Notes under the pieces: generated by a model | What the model was told of the DNA's origin: nothing | Database searches by the model: none | The model's input: only the letters and a program-made list of their open reading frames with translations | In this document: positions 21,560-34,294 of the stretch, in pieces | Position numbering within the stretch: the stretch's first letter is position 1 | How the letters are laid out: each line of letters opens with the position of its first letter | Made by a program: the position numbers and the translations under genes | NCBI GenBank assembly: GCA_037367405.1 | Contig: JAZKJV010005752.1 | Span: 1 to 64,000, forward strand | DNA: 64,000 bases | Source: Ottelia alismoides | Taxonomy: Eukaryota; Streptophyta; Magnoliopsida; Alismatales; Hydrocharitaceae | Direction: 5' to 3'

Positions 21560-24500
21560 TAATGAATCCTCATTTCATCATCTTTATTCTTTGATTTTGG
21601 CCTTTAAACCCAAGTTAAATGCATGTATATAACATTTTGCCAAAATAAATACTCTTTAAGTTGTACAAAATACTGTATAAATACTGTATTTATTGCCAAA
21701 ATAAAAGAATAAAGAAAATAAAATAAAGAGAAATGAGACAACATAGGTGTTGAGTGACCCTAACCCCTAAGACTCAGTCATAATGATGACTTAGTCGACA
21801 AGGAATAAAGTAAGGGGAGATAGGGCAATGAATTGTATAGTAAATGCAGTCGGAAAACCCTACAAAAATAAGCCAATAATTACCTTTAGGGACCTATTTT
21901 ATTTTATATTTTTTATTAATCAAATCAATAAACTTTGTCCATGAAAGTTATAGATAAAAATACAAATAAAAATATAAAATTAATTTCATAGAAAAATAAT
22001 ATGCAATGTACTTTTTATACTCAAAATAAAAAGCCAAAACCTAAACTTCTTAGACCCATATCTCTATAATAAAAAAATCAAATGCATCAAAATCACCTTT
22101 AATTGTATATAACTTTTAATAAGTTGTTTAATGAGTGTGGTTTCACTTATTTTGGAGTTATGGTGTGAAAGCTAGGTTTTGAAATCCAATTGTATAATTT
22201 ACATGTTATTCTTTATTATTTTATAAATTTATAAATATTATTTATAATATATGTACATATTTAGAACATAATAAAACCACAAAGAAAGCACAGAAGTAAA
22301 ATAAGCATACAAAATACATAGATGAAATACATATACTTATACCTATATATTATATACCTATATTTATTTAAGTGTGCAGATAACATCATAAAAATACAAT
22401 AAAAATTTATTTATGTATATTTAAATAAGTTATAGATAAATAAAATATGTGTATAAAATAATTAAATATAAAACAGAAAATAAAAATAAAATACATAAAA
22501 TATAGATGATATATTTGTACTTGTAAAAAGTGAAATATATTAAAATACCTTGAAAAACAAATAAAAATATGTAATAAATACTGCATAAAATTTGGAATAT
22601 TTTTTATGTTCTAATTAAATAATAATTAAATAGTATACTTATTTATTCTTTTTCTAAGGCATTTTTGCCTTGGAATTTCCTGGTTGCTCCACGTGGACCG
22701 ACCATGTGCAAGTGTTTGTTGACCTATGGTCTATTGTATTGTACCTCCTCTGACTTCTGTCAGAACTTCACCAACCCTCACCCAATTTCCTATGCCTCCA
22801 CCTTCACCCTCTGACCTCGAGCTTTCCACCATAGTGCAGGCGAATCGTCCCTCTTCCACACTCATATATGAATCTTCACCAACCCCCACCTCCGATCACA
22901 TAGGTACTCCTCGAAGAATCCCCAAAATTTCATCTATAAATATAGCCCCCTCACCTCTTTTGATTTTTTAATCTCTCTTGAATCATTTCTAACCCCTCAG
23001 ATCAGCCCCTTCACTTTGTGGAGGTGACAACTTCACGAAGCTGCCAATTTGCAACATGGAAGAGTGAAAAGAGAGCAACATCCAACCACCTCTGGCAAGC
23101 TGCCGTCGAGGTCCTGCTTCTGGCTTTCTTGGCCAGTTGATCCCCATTTTCTTTGCATTCCTAGGTAAATTCTTCGGTTAGATTTCATTATGCATCGTTA
23201 ATTTTAAGTTCTGTTAAATTTCTAGGCTCAATTAGCAAAACACCCAAATTCCTGGAGTTCACACTCCAGGCCTGTTCCATAAGTACTCTCGATTGTAATC
23301 GACCTATCGACCCCCTCACTTTATTTCCCTTCCATTTCTCTGTAAAATGCCCCACCTATCACCTTGATTCTTGAACGGAATCGAGCCAGCTAAGCTTAGC
23401 CCCTCCTGCTCACCGGAGCTTCCCCATCCCATCACCCATTTTGCGCAACAGCTTCATCTACCGGCCGAGAGGCATCGTCTCGGTCCATAGAACGTTTTGG
23501 TCCAGGTCTAACATTCAGGAGAGCCCTCTAGTGTGCACACGAGAACTTGGAATATCTCCATGACCCGGGATGGAGGGAGGTGCCCTAGCTCATCGTCAAG
23601 CTCTCTTAGGACCATTTGGAGGAGACCCATGCATGTGGAGGACCTCCAGGAAGATGATAAACCCATCATCTAGAGGATTCATGCCCAAATGTACCTGGAT
23701 TTGGTGATTGATGGTCATCATCCTTGGTGTTCTTCCTGTTCTTGGAGGACACCCAGCTACCATCCGATCGAGGCTCGTTACCAGATCTAATCGTCTCTGT
23801 TGATTCAAGGCGAAAGGGTGTGCGCCCACGACTGCACGATCAACCACGTGGTAAACATTCAATGGCTTGATGCACAAGCGTAAGTGGGTAATTTTCTAAG
23901 GATCCCCTCCGCTTTTATGTATTTTCTTAGTAGCCCTATAATATTTTATCTCATTTACATATTAGTGGACTATTTACATATAACCCCCTGAACTATTTGA
24001 TATTGCACTTTAGTCCTCGTCCTCATCACCTCACATGACGACCCACATGCTTAGGTCAATTGCATGTATAACCTATACCTTTTGTAATTACTTTTTAACA
24101 TAAAAAGTTCAAATATCACTTATAACTTTCTAGGTTATGTGTATTGTGCCCCATGTGTTTATTTTTAATTGCAAATATGTCCCTGTCAGTTCATTAATTT
24201 TTTTATAATTTCCATTTATTAAAAAATAGCATCCATGATTCGAAAATTCTCAAAAAATAAGGTTAAGTTCCTGCTTGCTTGTAGTTTCACGCTATATTTT
24301 TAGGACAATATTTTAGGACTTTTTCCTAATTTATAAAAATAAAAAAGAGCACGGATATTCCCTGTTTGCAGTATACAATACCAAAGAATATAAAAACATT
24401 TTGAAAATTTCCAAAAACATATTTTATTTATTATTATATTTTCCAACTCCAGACAAAAATCCCTAAAAATAGAAAAAGAAAAAGATAAAAAATTAAAAAG

Positions 24501-25284
24501 CTCCAAAATCTAGTAAAAAGGCAAAAAACTCACAAAAAATCCCAAAAATATTTATTTTAGCCTCTAAATTTTCTTTACATTATTATTTATCTATAAAATT
24601 GATTTGAAGAATTTTTGACATATTTTGTTATTTTTATCTTCAAATTAATTCAGACTATTTATTTAATACCTATTTTGGGACATTTTAAACTTAAAAAAAT
24701 ATACAAAAATTAATAAAAAAATTCCCTAAAATAAAAAATAGTGAAAAATTATAAAAAACATAAAAACATTTTATTTTGATATTTTTAACTATTTTTACTT
24801 ATAGTGTTAAGGATATTATCCCATAGTGTATTATATATCTTTAATATTAATATATATATAAGTTAAATTATTATTCATTATTATAAATATTTTAATAATT
24901 ATTTTTTTAAAAAATATATAATCATTACTTAATATTAGAATTTTTTTTAATAATATATTTAAAAACCCACATTCTTTGATTAATAGTGTGCAGACTTATA
25001 TGCATACGTACCTATATTATTTATTCATTATTTATTTATAAAAATTATTGAGTGCTACACTGTGTGTTCCCTGTGTTTGAGATCCTATTATGCTTGTCAC
25101 TATATACATTTATTTGTAGGGTTTATAATAAGTTTTGATTCACTCATGTTTATTCTTGCTTGACTATATTGTGGGTTGATTATTATTATGATCACTTGGT
25201 CTCTTGGAGGAGTTACCTCAACGACTTCGCTCCCACCTTGTGTGGAGCATACGACTCACTCCTCTGATTAAGTTGGTCATAAGA
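21560..25284 (+). repeat. 5' LTR of element A (3725 bp)
   Basis: Aligned with the 3' LTR from end to end. It starts TAATGAATCC instead of TGATGAATCC, and this change is also in the two partial LTR copies of the tandem array. It contains the CTAAGGCA/TGCCTTGG hairpin at 22655-22673, a G-box at 22690-22695, and a Pro/Ser-rich ORF at 22777-22971. Confidence 0.88.
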
Positions 25285-25286
25285 AA

Positions 25287-25304
25287 TGGTGCCGTTGCCG
25301 GGGA
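25287..25304 (+). promoter_or_regulatory. PBS of element A, Asp-tRNA type
   Basis: TGGTGCCGTTGCCGGGGA differs by one base from the Asp-tRNA complement used by Athila/Tat elements. It lies two bases after the LTR. Confidence 0.88.
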
Positions 25305-27369
25305 GCAACAGATTCTAGCACATTTTTGTATATATAGTTGCATATTATTCATTCTTTAATCTCTATTTATATAATTTCGATAATTAGTTAACTGTTCTAA
25401 TCCTGGTTTCTTATTGATCTTTCTTGTGAGGGACCGCTTGACGAGGGCTATCTCTTAGGAGGTGGACGCACCCAAGGTGAGCACAGGTTGGCATTCTCTT
25501 GTGAGACAACCAGGAGAGAGCAGAAGAGGGAAGCAAGGAGAGGAGAAGAGCAGCCCAACATATCTTTTATTTTCATTTTTTGAGAGAGCGTGTCATTTTA
25601 TTTTTAAAATAATTTGTAATTAATTTAGACACTGCCACACTTAGCGAGGTCTAGTGCCCAAGTGTCTGTTCACCTAGGGGCCTCGTCATAGTTTTTCATG
25701 TTTTATCGCATTTCTTTTATTTCGTTTCACATGATTTGAGCTTTCCACCTTTAATTTTATTTATTTTCTGTGAGTGAGCCCTTAGACACTAGGTTGCTTG
25801 ACTCAGTAGTTAGGTCTAAAGCCCTAATTATATTGCATGCACCTATAGTGATACGTAATTGGACTTAGTCAAAATTAAATATTGATTATTCAGACTTGAG
25901 ATCGAGCATCGAGAGAAGTGCTATACAACGCTTGTAGGATCCATTATGGCGAACACCGATGCACTTCAGAGATCAGACTTTTGGATCTCATTTCTGAATA
26001 ATTAGCATTTGGTTCTTCCTGATAATAACAACTATAGTTTGGGACGCTTTCTTTCAATTACATATCGCCATATAGTGTAAATATTCCAATTTTGCTTTGT
26101 ATCCGCATGGAGAGAGCTGGGAAGCACTGTAAGTAATTCTAACTTTGCATGCATCATTAGTCACTAAGGCGAGATTTCCATCTTAATGACGACTTGCACA
26201 GCTTTTTCGTCATCTCCCCCTATGTTTATATTACTTAGGATTAAAGGAAAAATACAAAAATCGTTAGACGACTTGCTCTGAAAAATACTCAAAAAATAGA
26301 AAATCCAAAAATTAAAAAAAGAACTGCTAAATAAACTCGACCTTAATTAAAATTCGCAACAAACCATTCATTTTTTGGGGTTCATAAAGCCCACATTTTT
26401 ACAGGTACACTCCAGACAGAGTGAGGCATGACCCTCTAAGAATTAGAGCCAAAAACCTAATCTGTAATTGCCTTGTGTATTGCCTCGAGTATGGAAGTAT
26501 TGATGAATCTATCATACATGACCGAGTAGGGCTTCATTGAGCATGGTGTTCCCAGATTGTGTGGAGAATCAGACTTTGTCTGAAGTACTGATCCTAGGCC
26601 ACGTCCTCATGGGTGTGTCTGTCTCATCAATTTGTGTCCGAGTAGGTCCGTAGTCACAGGTGATTCCATTGAGAGCGAGGTCCGAAGTATTGATTTCTGC
26701 TATTGGCTTCTCTCTTATTCTTTGGCTGATTAGGGATCCAAGAAGGATTACAAGGACCTCAAAAAATGCAGACTACATGTTACAACGGAGGAAGACAAGT
26801 ACGAGATACTTTTTTGGTTGTATTCTTACTCCTATAAGGTTAGCGTACTTAAGGACTTGTTATAAGATTGCCTGAAAATAACAATAAAATTGAAGAGATA
26901 AAAATACTTGAACTCTTATGGCTTCACATGTGTTGGGTGGGTGAATCCATACTTGTCTTGCATTTGTTTGAATTAGATTAAGGTTCAAAGATCAGTCATG
27001 CACAGTTTGTACCTTTTTTACTTTCTTCTATTTCATTCCTCATTTTGCCCATACCCACTTGGAGCCTTCTATTATTTTACATTCCCTTTGTTCCTTGTTT
27101 GACCTCCGTATCATTCCTCCATATCGATCTCCTCTTGACATTCGAAATGGTAACATATGGATGGCTTAGTCGGGACCCCATTGACACTAATCTATTCCAT
27201 GCGCTCGTCCTCTCCAATAATTCAGGGCGATTCACGAGAACCCGGTTCAGACTCCGCGAACCAATCTCTATACTCCCTATCTTCTCTAATAATTCAGGAT
27301 CACTCTTGTCCCGAGCTCTGTCCATTTTGGATGGCCATTGATTTCACTCCTTAGACCTCACCATCCCTA
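25305..27369 (+). other. Untranslated leader of element A
   Basis: About 2 kb with only short frames. It shares two blocks with the leader of F (see 16329-17698). It may contain dimerisation and packaging signals; none is proven. Confidence 0.65.
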
Positions 27370-29640
27370 ATGAAATTCTATGTTGACCTTAACACAGAAC
27401 GATTCTCTACATATGGTGCTTCAATTCAGACTAATCGGGGCATCAATCCATGTACAGATCATGAGCCCGATCTGGATCCAGAGATTCTCTTGGATTCAGA
27501 GTCAGAAACATATACAGAGATGGCTCCTGGAGGAAAAAGGAAGGGACCGCAGAACCTACCGCATCTACAACAAGAGAAGGGTCAGCTAGATCATAACGCC
27601 ATGAATGCCCAGCTTCTCATCTCATTCGGGTGATCTGGAAGTGGCTCACCGACCAGGCATTGGCCCAGGTAGCCTTCCAGGGCATGCTCAATGACTTGAG
27701 GAGAGGAAGAGAAAACCCAGGAGGAGGAGTATGAGGAGGAGGAGGAGGAGAAGGAAGAGAAGGTGGAGGTCGTGTAGGCCCAACAGACGAGCCCAGAGAA
27801 GAGCGACCCAAGCCAACTCCTAAAGAGACAAACAAACCTGGGGCATGTCAAGACATCGAGTGGATCCAGATCCTAGCGATCCACTTACATTTTGAGAAGA
27901 AGCCTCAACTCTTGGCGCTCTTGCCTAGCTTCCATGGAAATGCAAATGAGGAACCATATATCCACCTACAACATTTCGGGCACATTTGTGGTACAACACA
28001 CTACCCTAACATACCGTTACGAGTAGTCAAAATGACAACATTCTCATTCAGTCTCCAGGACAAGGCCCTTCATTGGATCAACCACTTGGGGAAGGTCGTC
28101 ACGACATGGGAAGAACTTAAGTTCAACTCCCTGCATAAGTATTACCCCCTCGGGCGACTTAATCAGATGTGTGCCTGCATCGACAACTTCACCCAAGCCA
28201 CCCACGAGTCCATTCACGAGGCTTGGGAGAGGTTTACGGAGTTGCAAGAGAAATGTCCCCATCATGACATTCCTATGACTAGCCTGGTCCAACACTTCTT
28301 TGGGGGACTTACAATCGAGAGATAGAAGCTCGTGGATTCTATGTGTGGCAGTTCACAATTCAACAAGGACGAGGGCGTTGTATGGAAAATCTTTGTGGAG
28401 ATGGCCGAAGGAAAGGTTGCCTTGTCGTCGTCCCATGCTTATCAGCACCAACCCCACACTCTTCAGTAACCAGTCCATATGGCATCTTCTCACGAGTTGG
28501 ACAGGGAAAAAGGCTCCAGCATGAGCATTATAGGGATCCACCTATCAGAGGTGGATATCATAGAGAAACGATCACAGGACCTCAAGATACTTGTTGTGAT
28601 TAAACAAAGGACACCAAATCTAGACAAGTTGGACCAGATTACCAGGCAGCTGGAGCTGCTGGTCAATATGATCAGCTCCTGCAATTCCGTGTCTGCATCG
28701 GCTACCACTCCTGCTGAGATGAAAGAACAAGCATCGCCGGAGTCTCCTCAGCCAAGTCAGCCTGAGTCAGAAAACCGACATGCATATTACGTGTAGGCTT
28801 CAGAATCTACATCTCTGTAGCAACCATAACAACAGTTGGTAGTTTACCAACATGATCCAAAGACTATTCAGGATCCATGTTTCCTTCCCCCCACCTCTCA
28901 TTCAAGTGGTGAATGGTGTATGGGCTAACGATGCACAACCAGCCCGTCTAGGTGGACCCCAACAGGGACAACAAGCTGGCAACCGCCAGTTCCCAAAACA
29001 GCAAGGGGGGAGATTTATCCAGAACCATTCTCAACACCACTATCAGTCTTCGCCATACCAGGGAAATTGGAGACAAAATCAATATCAACAATCGCAGTAC
29101 CGGCAATACCAATAGAACCAGCAGTACTCGGTTGTGCCATATCACCAACCTCCTCAACAGTACAATTAGAACCACCCTTCTCCTCAATACCAAAACCAGT
29201 ATTCTCACTCGTAGCCCTACACCATTCCCAGTATCAGCATGGCTAGCATGCTGAACCATCTGAGGTTGCTCCTGTGAACCCCGCCTTAGATTATCTGGCT
29301 CAGCTAGTGAAAAACCTAGCAGAGATGAGCCAGAAACACGATGACCTAACCGTCACGAACACCTCGATTCCAACACAAGTAGAGGCTAACCCTAATAATT
29401 TTAGAAAGAACGAGAAGGTAGTTTGTGATGTTCCAGCCGGTCTAATAGAGTTAAATATTCTTGATTTGTTTTTGTCTAATGTTGTTACTCTCAAGAACGG
29501 TAGGACCTTGTAGCCATTAGCCACATGCAAGGGGGAGAATAAAGCTTCGCTAGGCAAATCATCATCTTCTACATCAGCCGATCCAGCCGGGCCGGGTGAG
29601 GAAGAAGAGGAAGTAAAAAGCACCATCAACAAAAAGCCAA
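27370..29640 (+). pseudogene. gag remnant of element A (Athila type)
   Basis: The N-terminal part near 27370-27633 is followed by the conserved capsid-like block at 27912-28325 (LLPSFHGNANEEPYIHL, then WERFTELQEKCPHH), as in Athila Gag. A stop (28323-28325) and frame changes separate it from a helical segment (28479-28796) and a Gln/Asn-rich tail (28852-29120). No CCHC zinc knuckle is seen. Near 29560-29640 an acidic then Lys-rich stretch closes the region. Gag would form cytoplasmic particles. At least five stops make it non-functional. Confidence 0.78.
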
Positions 29641-30117
29641 AAAAATCAGAAAAATAAAAAATGCCAAAAAAGATAACACTAGCAATAGTAGAAGCAGGAG
29701 TACCAGCCAACCAGTCTTGGAGGAGACCGCACCTGCAGTTGATCCAGTGCCAGTATATGGAGCTCCGCCTGCTAATTTTGGATGCCCGCCATTCCCGGAT
29801 GACCCTGCTCATTTTAGTCATCCATTTGTATAGCCTGATGTGGGAACAAATTTTTATGTAAATAAGAACTCTATTTCTACTGTTGTTTTTTATCATGTAA
29901 ATATTCTGTTTTGCAGATGCCTTAAGAAAATCCAAAAAAATAAAAATTTGAAATCAACCTAGTCTGATCCTGATGTTGTTGAGTCATAGAATCTTGTTCT
30001 TGAAATGCCCTAGCTCAAAGGCATCAAGTACATGCCTAACATCAAGAAAGGTCTGAAAGAAGCATAGACTTCAAAGAGACAACCACGTAGAGCTAGAGAA
30101 AGAAATGTGAAACATAT

Positions 30118-30729
30118 TCTAACTACGGTTACAATAAATGCAATCAACAATCTCCACACCAAAAAGAATGATATGGGAGCTCCTCTAGTCAGATTCCAGA
30201 TGTTCGATCAGGAGTTCGATCGAACTCTACTTGATAGTGGATCCTAAATTAACATGATGCCCACTTTACTACTCAAAGAGTTTGGGTCGGGATCACTCAA
30301 GTCGACTAGAATGATTCTATAGTTTGCAGATACATCCATCAAGCATCTCGAGGAATTTTGGAGGATGTCATCGTTACCATTCAGGGAATGAACTTCCCTG
30401 CCGACTTCATCGTACTAGACATGGACACCTTAGCTCCTCTTCTGCATACCCCTATATTCCTTGAATGGTCGTTCCTTCGAACATCCAAACCAACGATGAA
30501 TTATGGCACTGGGCAGATCACCTTCCACTCAAACAATGACAAGCTGCTAATTGAGACGATCCAAGTACAGAAACCATCAGAGCCTGCATTAGATGAGAGT
30601 GATCCAACAGAGCAACAAACAGAAGACTGTGACTTTCTGACTGAAATATGTAATACAAATATGTTCATGGATTATACCGAAACCCACAAGTTCCTTTCCA
30701 CACTAGAACTAGTAGACAACACAATCTAA
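30118..30729 (+). pseudogene. Retropepsin-like protease remnant of element A
   Basis: The motif LLDSGS, the catalytic Asp loop, is encoded near 30218-30236 and is followed at once by a stop. A continuing frame (30358-30729) holds the flap-side sequence IQGMNFPADFIVLDMD typical of Athila protease. It would cut the Gag-Pol polyprotein. The following acidic tail is unassigned. Confidence 0.75.
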
Positions 30730-30959
30730 TTCCTAGATATCCTTGATGATGAGATTTTTGTTGAGTTTCTTGATGAACACATCTATGGACACTTGTCATT
30801 GGCAGATCAAGAGGCAATCATTGAAGTCCTCTGTGAACAAGATTCTGTGATAGAAGAATTCTGTGCAGCATAGAATGCATAGCCCACAATGCCAATGGTG
30901 GACATATTATAGTCGAAAATATCTATACCTTCTCCCTGTACAGTAGCCGAAGTTACCAC

Positions 30960-32550
30960 AGAGCTGAATCAGACGCCGCCTGAGATCAAACCACTTCCAC
31001 CAAACATGAAGTATGCCTTCCTTGTAGGTGGACACAACTTGTTCCCTGTGATTATCAATTCACAACTAATCGAGGAACAATAATCTCATCTGCTCGAGGT
31101 TCTAGAAAGAAACTGCAAGACCCTAGGCATGAAAATTTTAGATCTCCATGGGATGTACCCCTTACTAAGCTTGCATCACATATATCTTGACGAAGACAAC
31201 AAGCCTTCCTGAGATTTCCAGGGAAGATTGAATCCAAACCTCTGGGAGGTTGTGATAAATGAGATCACGAAATGGTGTGACCCGAGATTCATATATCTCA
31301 TCTCCGACTCAAAATGGGTGACCCCCTTGCATGTTGTGTCGAAGAAGTCAGAGATCACCATGATCAAGAATGACAAAGGAGAGGAGATCGCAACCAGAGT
31401 ACCCGCATCTTAGCACGTCTATGTAGACTACAGACGCCTGAATCTAGCGACCAAGAAGGACCATTTCCCGCTCCCCTTCACCGAGTGGATCGTTGAGCAA
31501 TTGAGTGCGAAGGAGTATTTATGTTTCTTGGATAGATACTTTGGTTGTAGTCAAGTTTCTATAGCTTCTAAGGATCAAGAGAAAACAACCTTCACCTGTC
31601 CTTTGGGACCTACGCCTTCCGCAGAATGTTGTTTGGGTTATGTAATGCTCCGACGACATTTCAATGATGCATGTTGGGCACATTCGCAGATATGGTTGGA
31701 AGTTTTTTTGAGGTTTTCATGGACGATTTTTAGGTCTATGAAGACAACTTCGATCAATGCCTATCTTATCTAGATCGAGTCTTGAAGAGATGCTGTGAAG
31801 TGAACCTTGTACTCTCGTGGGAGAAGAGCCATTCATGGTGATAGAGGGTATTGTGCTAGGCCATGTCATATCAAAACGTGGCATGGAGGTGGACCCTACG
31901 AGGGTGGACATTATTTCAAAACTAGAGCCACCTACAAATTTGAAGCAAGTCAGATCCTTTTTAGGGAACATCGGTTTCTACTGACGATTCATCCAATATT
32001 TCAGTATAATTGCCCGACCCCTAACTGAGCTTCTAGGCAAGGAGACATGTTTTATCATTGATGACAGAGTCCTCCAGGCATTTAATTAGCTGAAAGAATT
32101 GATTACCCAACCCCGTCCTTCAACCATTAGATTGGTCTCTCTTGTTTGAGATCACGACTGATGCTTCAGACTACACCATTGGAGCAGTTCTAAGACAACA
32201 AAGAGATAATCTACCATTCGCAATTGACTATGCTAGCAGAGCTCTAGATGAAACTCAGAGAAACTACACTGTCCCTAAAAAAGAGCTGCTAGCAGTCGTC
32301 TTTGCCCTGGAGAAATTCAGATCCCACATGCTTGGATTCAAAGTAATAGTGTATACAAATCACTCTACCATCAAGTACTTGTGGGCCAAGATGGACACCA
32401 AACCCAGACTTATCAGATGGATCCTTCTGCTCCAGGAATTTGATCTATAAATCCGTGATAAACCTGGAGTTAAAAATGTAGTGGCAGATCATTTGTCAAG
32501 ATTACCAGAGTCGAATACTCCTGAGAAGAGCTTATTGTCGATTACAGAAA
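30960..32550 (+). pseudogene. Reverse transcriptase and RNase H remnant of element A
   Basis: Athila RT blocks occur in order: RLNPNLWEVV (31228), YLISDSKWVTPLHVV (31290), VDYRRLNLATKKDHFPLP (31420), DQEKTTFTCP (31575), FGLCNAP (31640) and the catalytic FMDDF (about 31717-31731), followed by a stop. RNase [15 protein letters not shown] (about 32160), [18 protein letters not shown] (32280) and TNHSTIKYL (32355), where a conserved Asp is replaced by Asn. Frames change at least three times, and several stops are present. Confidence 0.85.
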
Positions 32551-32589
32551 CTTTCCCAAATGAAGCCATTTTGTCATCCACCTCGCTCC

Positions 32590-33977
32590 CTTGGTTTGCC
32601 GATATTGTGAATTATCTTGTGTCCAAGAGAACTCCACAAGATTGATCGAAGCTGAAAGTCGACAAATTCATGTCGGATATTCATTTCTATCAGTGGGAGG
32701 ATTCTTATATCTTTTGTAAGGGGGCAAATTGCATCTGGAGGAGGTGCATTCCTTGGGAGGATGTCTAGAGAATCCTCAAGCACTGCCATGTTAGAGAATC
32801 AGGACACCACTTTGGGAGAAGAATGACAACAAAAGTTCTACAATGTAGCCTCTGGTGACTGACTCTATTCAAAGACATAGAAGAATTTGTTAAACACTAT
32901 ACTAACTATCAGATTGGGTGGTATTATTGGAATGAGAGACACAATGCCCTTGAAGTATATTCAAATTTGAGACATGTTTGAGACGTGGGGCATTGACTTC
33001 ATGGGTCCGTTCCCGAACAGTGAGGGTTTTGACTATATTCTTCTTGATGTCGATTATGTGAGTCATTGGGTGGAGGCTATCCCAACCCGAGCCGTCGATA
33101 GTCGCATCGTCTATTGGTTTCTTAGGGAAACATCATTGCACAGTTCGGGATCCCTAAAATTCTTATATCAGATGGGGGTATCCATTTCATCAATAGAGAG
33201 GTGAAAAAACTGACACAAGAATTCTGCAATGAGCAGGTGAAAAAACTAACACAGGAATTCTGCATTGAGCATCTTGTGACCTCTCCGTACCACCCACAAT
33301 CATATGACCTGACTGAATGTTTGAACAGGGAGACAAATGCAATTCTGCGGAAGCTTGTACGTCCCGACAGGAAGAATTGGTCATAATTGCTTGATTCTGT
33401 TCTTTGGGCCTATCGAACTGCATACAAGTCACCTCTAGAAATGTCCCCCTACTGCCTTGTGTACGGCAAGCCATGCCATCTTCGCGTAGAACTCATTCAC
33501 AAATCTTTGTGGACAATTAATGTTTGTAATTTGGATTCCAATATGGATGGAAAGAATAGAAAGTTGGATCTGAATCGACTTCTAGATTTCCGTGTGTTGG
33601 AATTTGACAACAACCTAATGTACATGGAGAAGGTCAAGAAGTGGCACAACAAGAGCATCCGCTGCAAGACTTTCTAACCAAGTCAGAAGGTTTGGTTGTT
33701 TTATGCAAAACTCAAGTTATTCCTAGGGAAGTTGAAAAGCATGTGGACTGGGCCTTTCATAGTGACGCATGTGCGTGAAAATGAAAGCACCGTGATATCT
33801 GGACTGTCAGATCATGCACTACCATTTGTGATCAATGGGCAGTTACTGAAACCTTATCTCGAGCATAATACATTTCTGTCCGTAGTGGACTCAGTGCAGG
33901 TGGTCTACGGCGAAGGAATTCATGCCATAGCATCAACAGAATTTGACGAGGCCACAAAAACATTTTTGATTAGTTAA
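32590..33977 (+). pseudogene. Integrase remnant of element A
   Basis: The core starts [14 protein letters not shown] (about 32985) with the first catalytic Asp. The second Asp (SDGG) is near 33170 after a frame change, and the Glu lies in LTECLNRE (about 33310). A short direct duplication at 33200-33260 repeats [13 protein letters not shown]. Then come the C-terminal blocks YGKPCHLRVELIHKSLW and NGQLLKPYLEH. No chromodomain. It ends with TAA at 33975-33977. Colinear with the better preserved copy in element D. Confidence 0.85.
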
Positions 33978-34056
33978 TCTTTTTCTTATTTTCTTATTTT
34001 CATTTTAATTATTCAAATTCTTTCTTCTGTGCAGCACTCACCTCATTCATCTATGT

Positions 34057-34087
34057 TATACTTAGGATATGCTTCGTCCTAAGTATA
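34057..34087 (+). repeat. PPT-like hairpin 1 of element A
   Basis: Perfect 11-bp arms (TATACTTAGGA, TCCTAAGTATA) with a 9-base loop. Followed by GGGGG and then TGA, exactly like the PPT/LTR junction. Confidence 0.85.
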
Positions 34088-34156
34088 GGGGGTGAGAACC
34101 CTCAGGTTATTCATTCTTCGATCCCTCGCATGCCGCCTCAACTCTTTATAATCTGT

Positions 34157-34188
34157 CTATACTTAGGGATATTTTACCCTAAGTATAG
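34157..34188 (+). repeat. PPT-like hairpin 2 of element A
   Basis: Perfect 12-bp arms (CTATACTTAGGG, CCCTAAGTATAG), followed by GGGG. Confidence 0.85.
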
Positions 34189-34264
34189 GGGGAGATATGC
34201 CGAGATGATTATTCATTTATTCATTCCCTCCCTCGACCCTCCCTGCATGTAGAATACAGTCTGT

Positions 34265-34294
34265 TATACTTAGAATTAATTGATCCTAAGTATA
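34265..34294 (+). repeat. PPT-like hairpin 3 of element A
   Basis: 9-bp arms (TATACTTAG, CTAAGTATA), followed by GGGGG. Confidence 0.8.

Noticed and set aside
34057..34294. Evenly spaced hairpins as a CRISPR-like array
   Set aside because: Only three or four units, irregular spacing, plant retrotransposon context, no cas genes.
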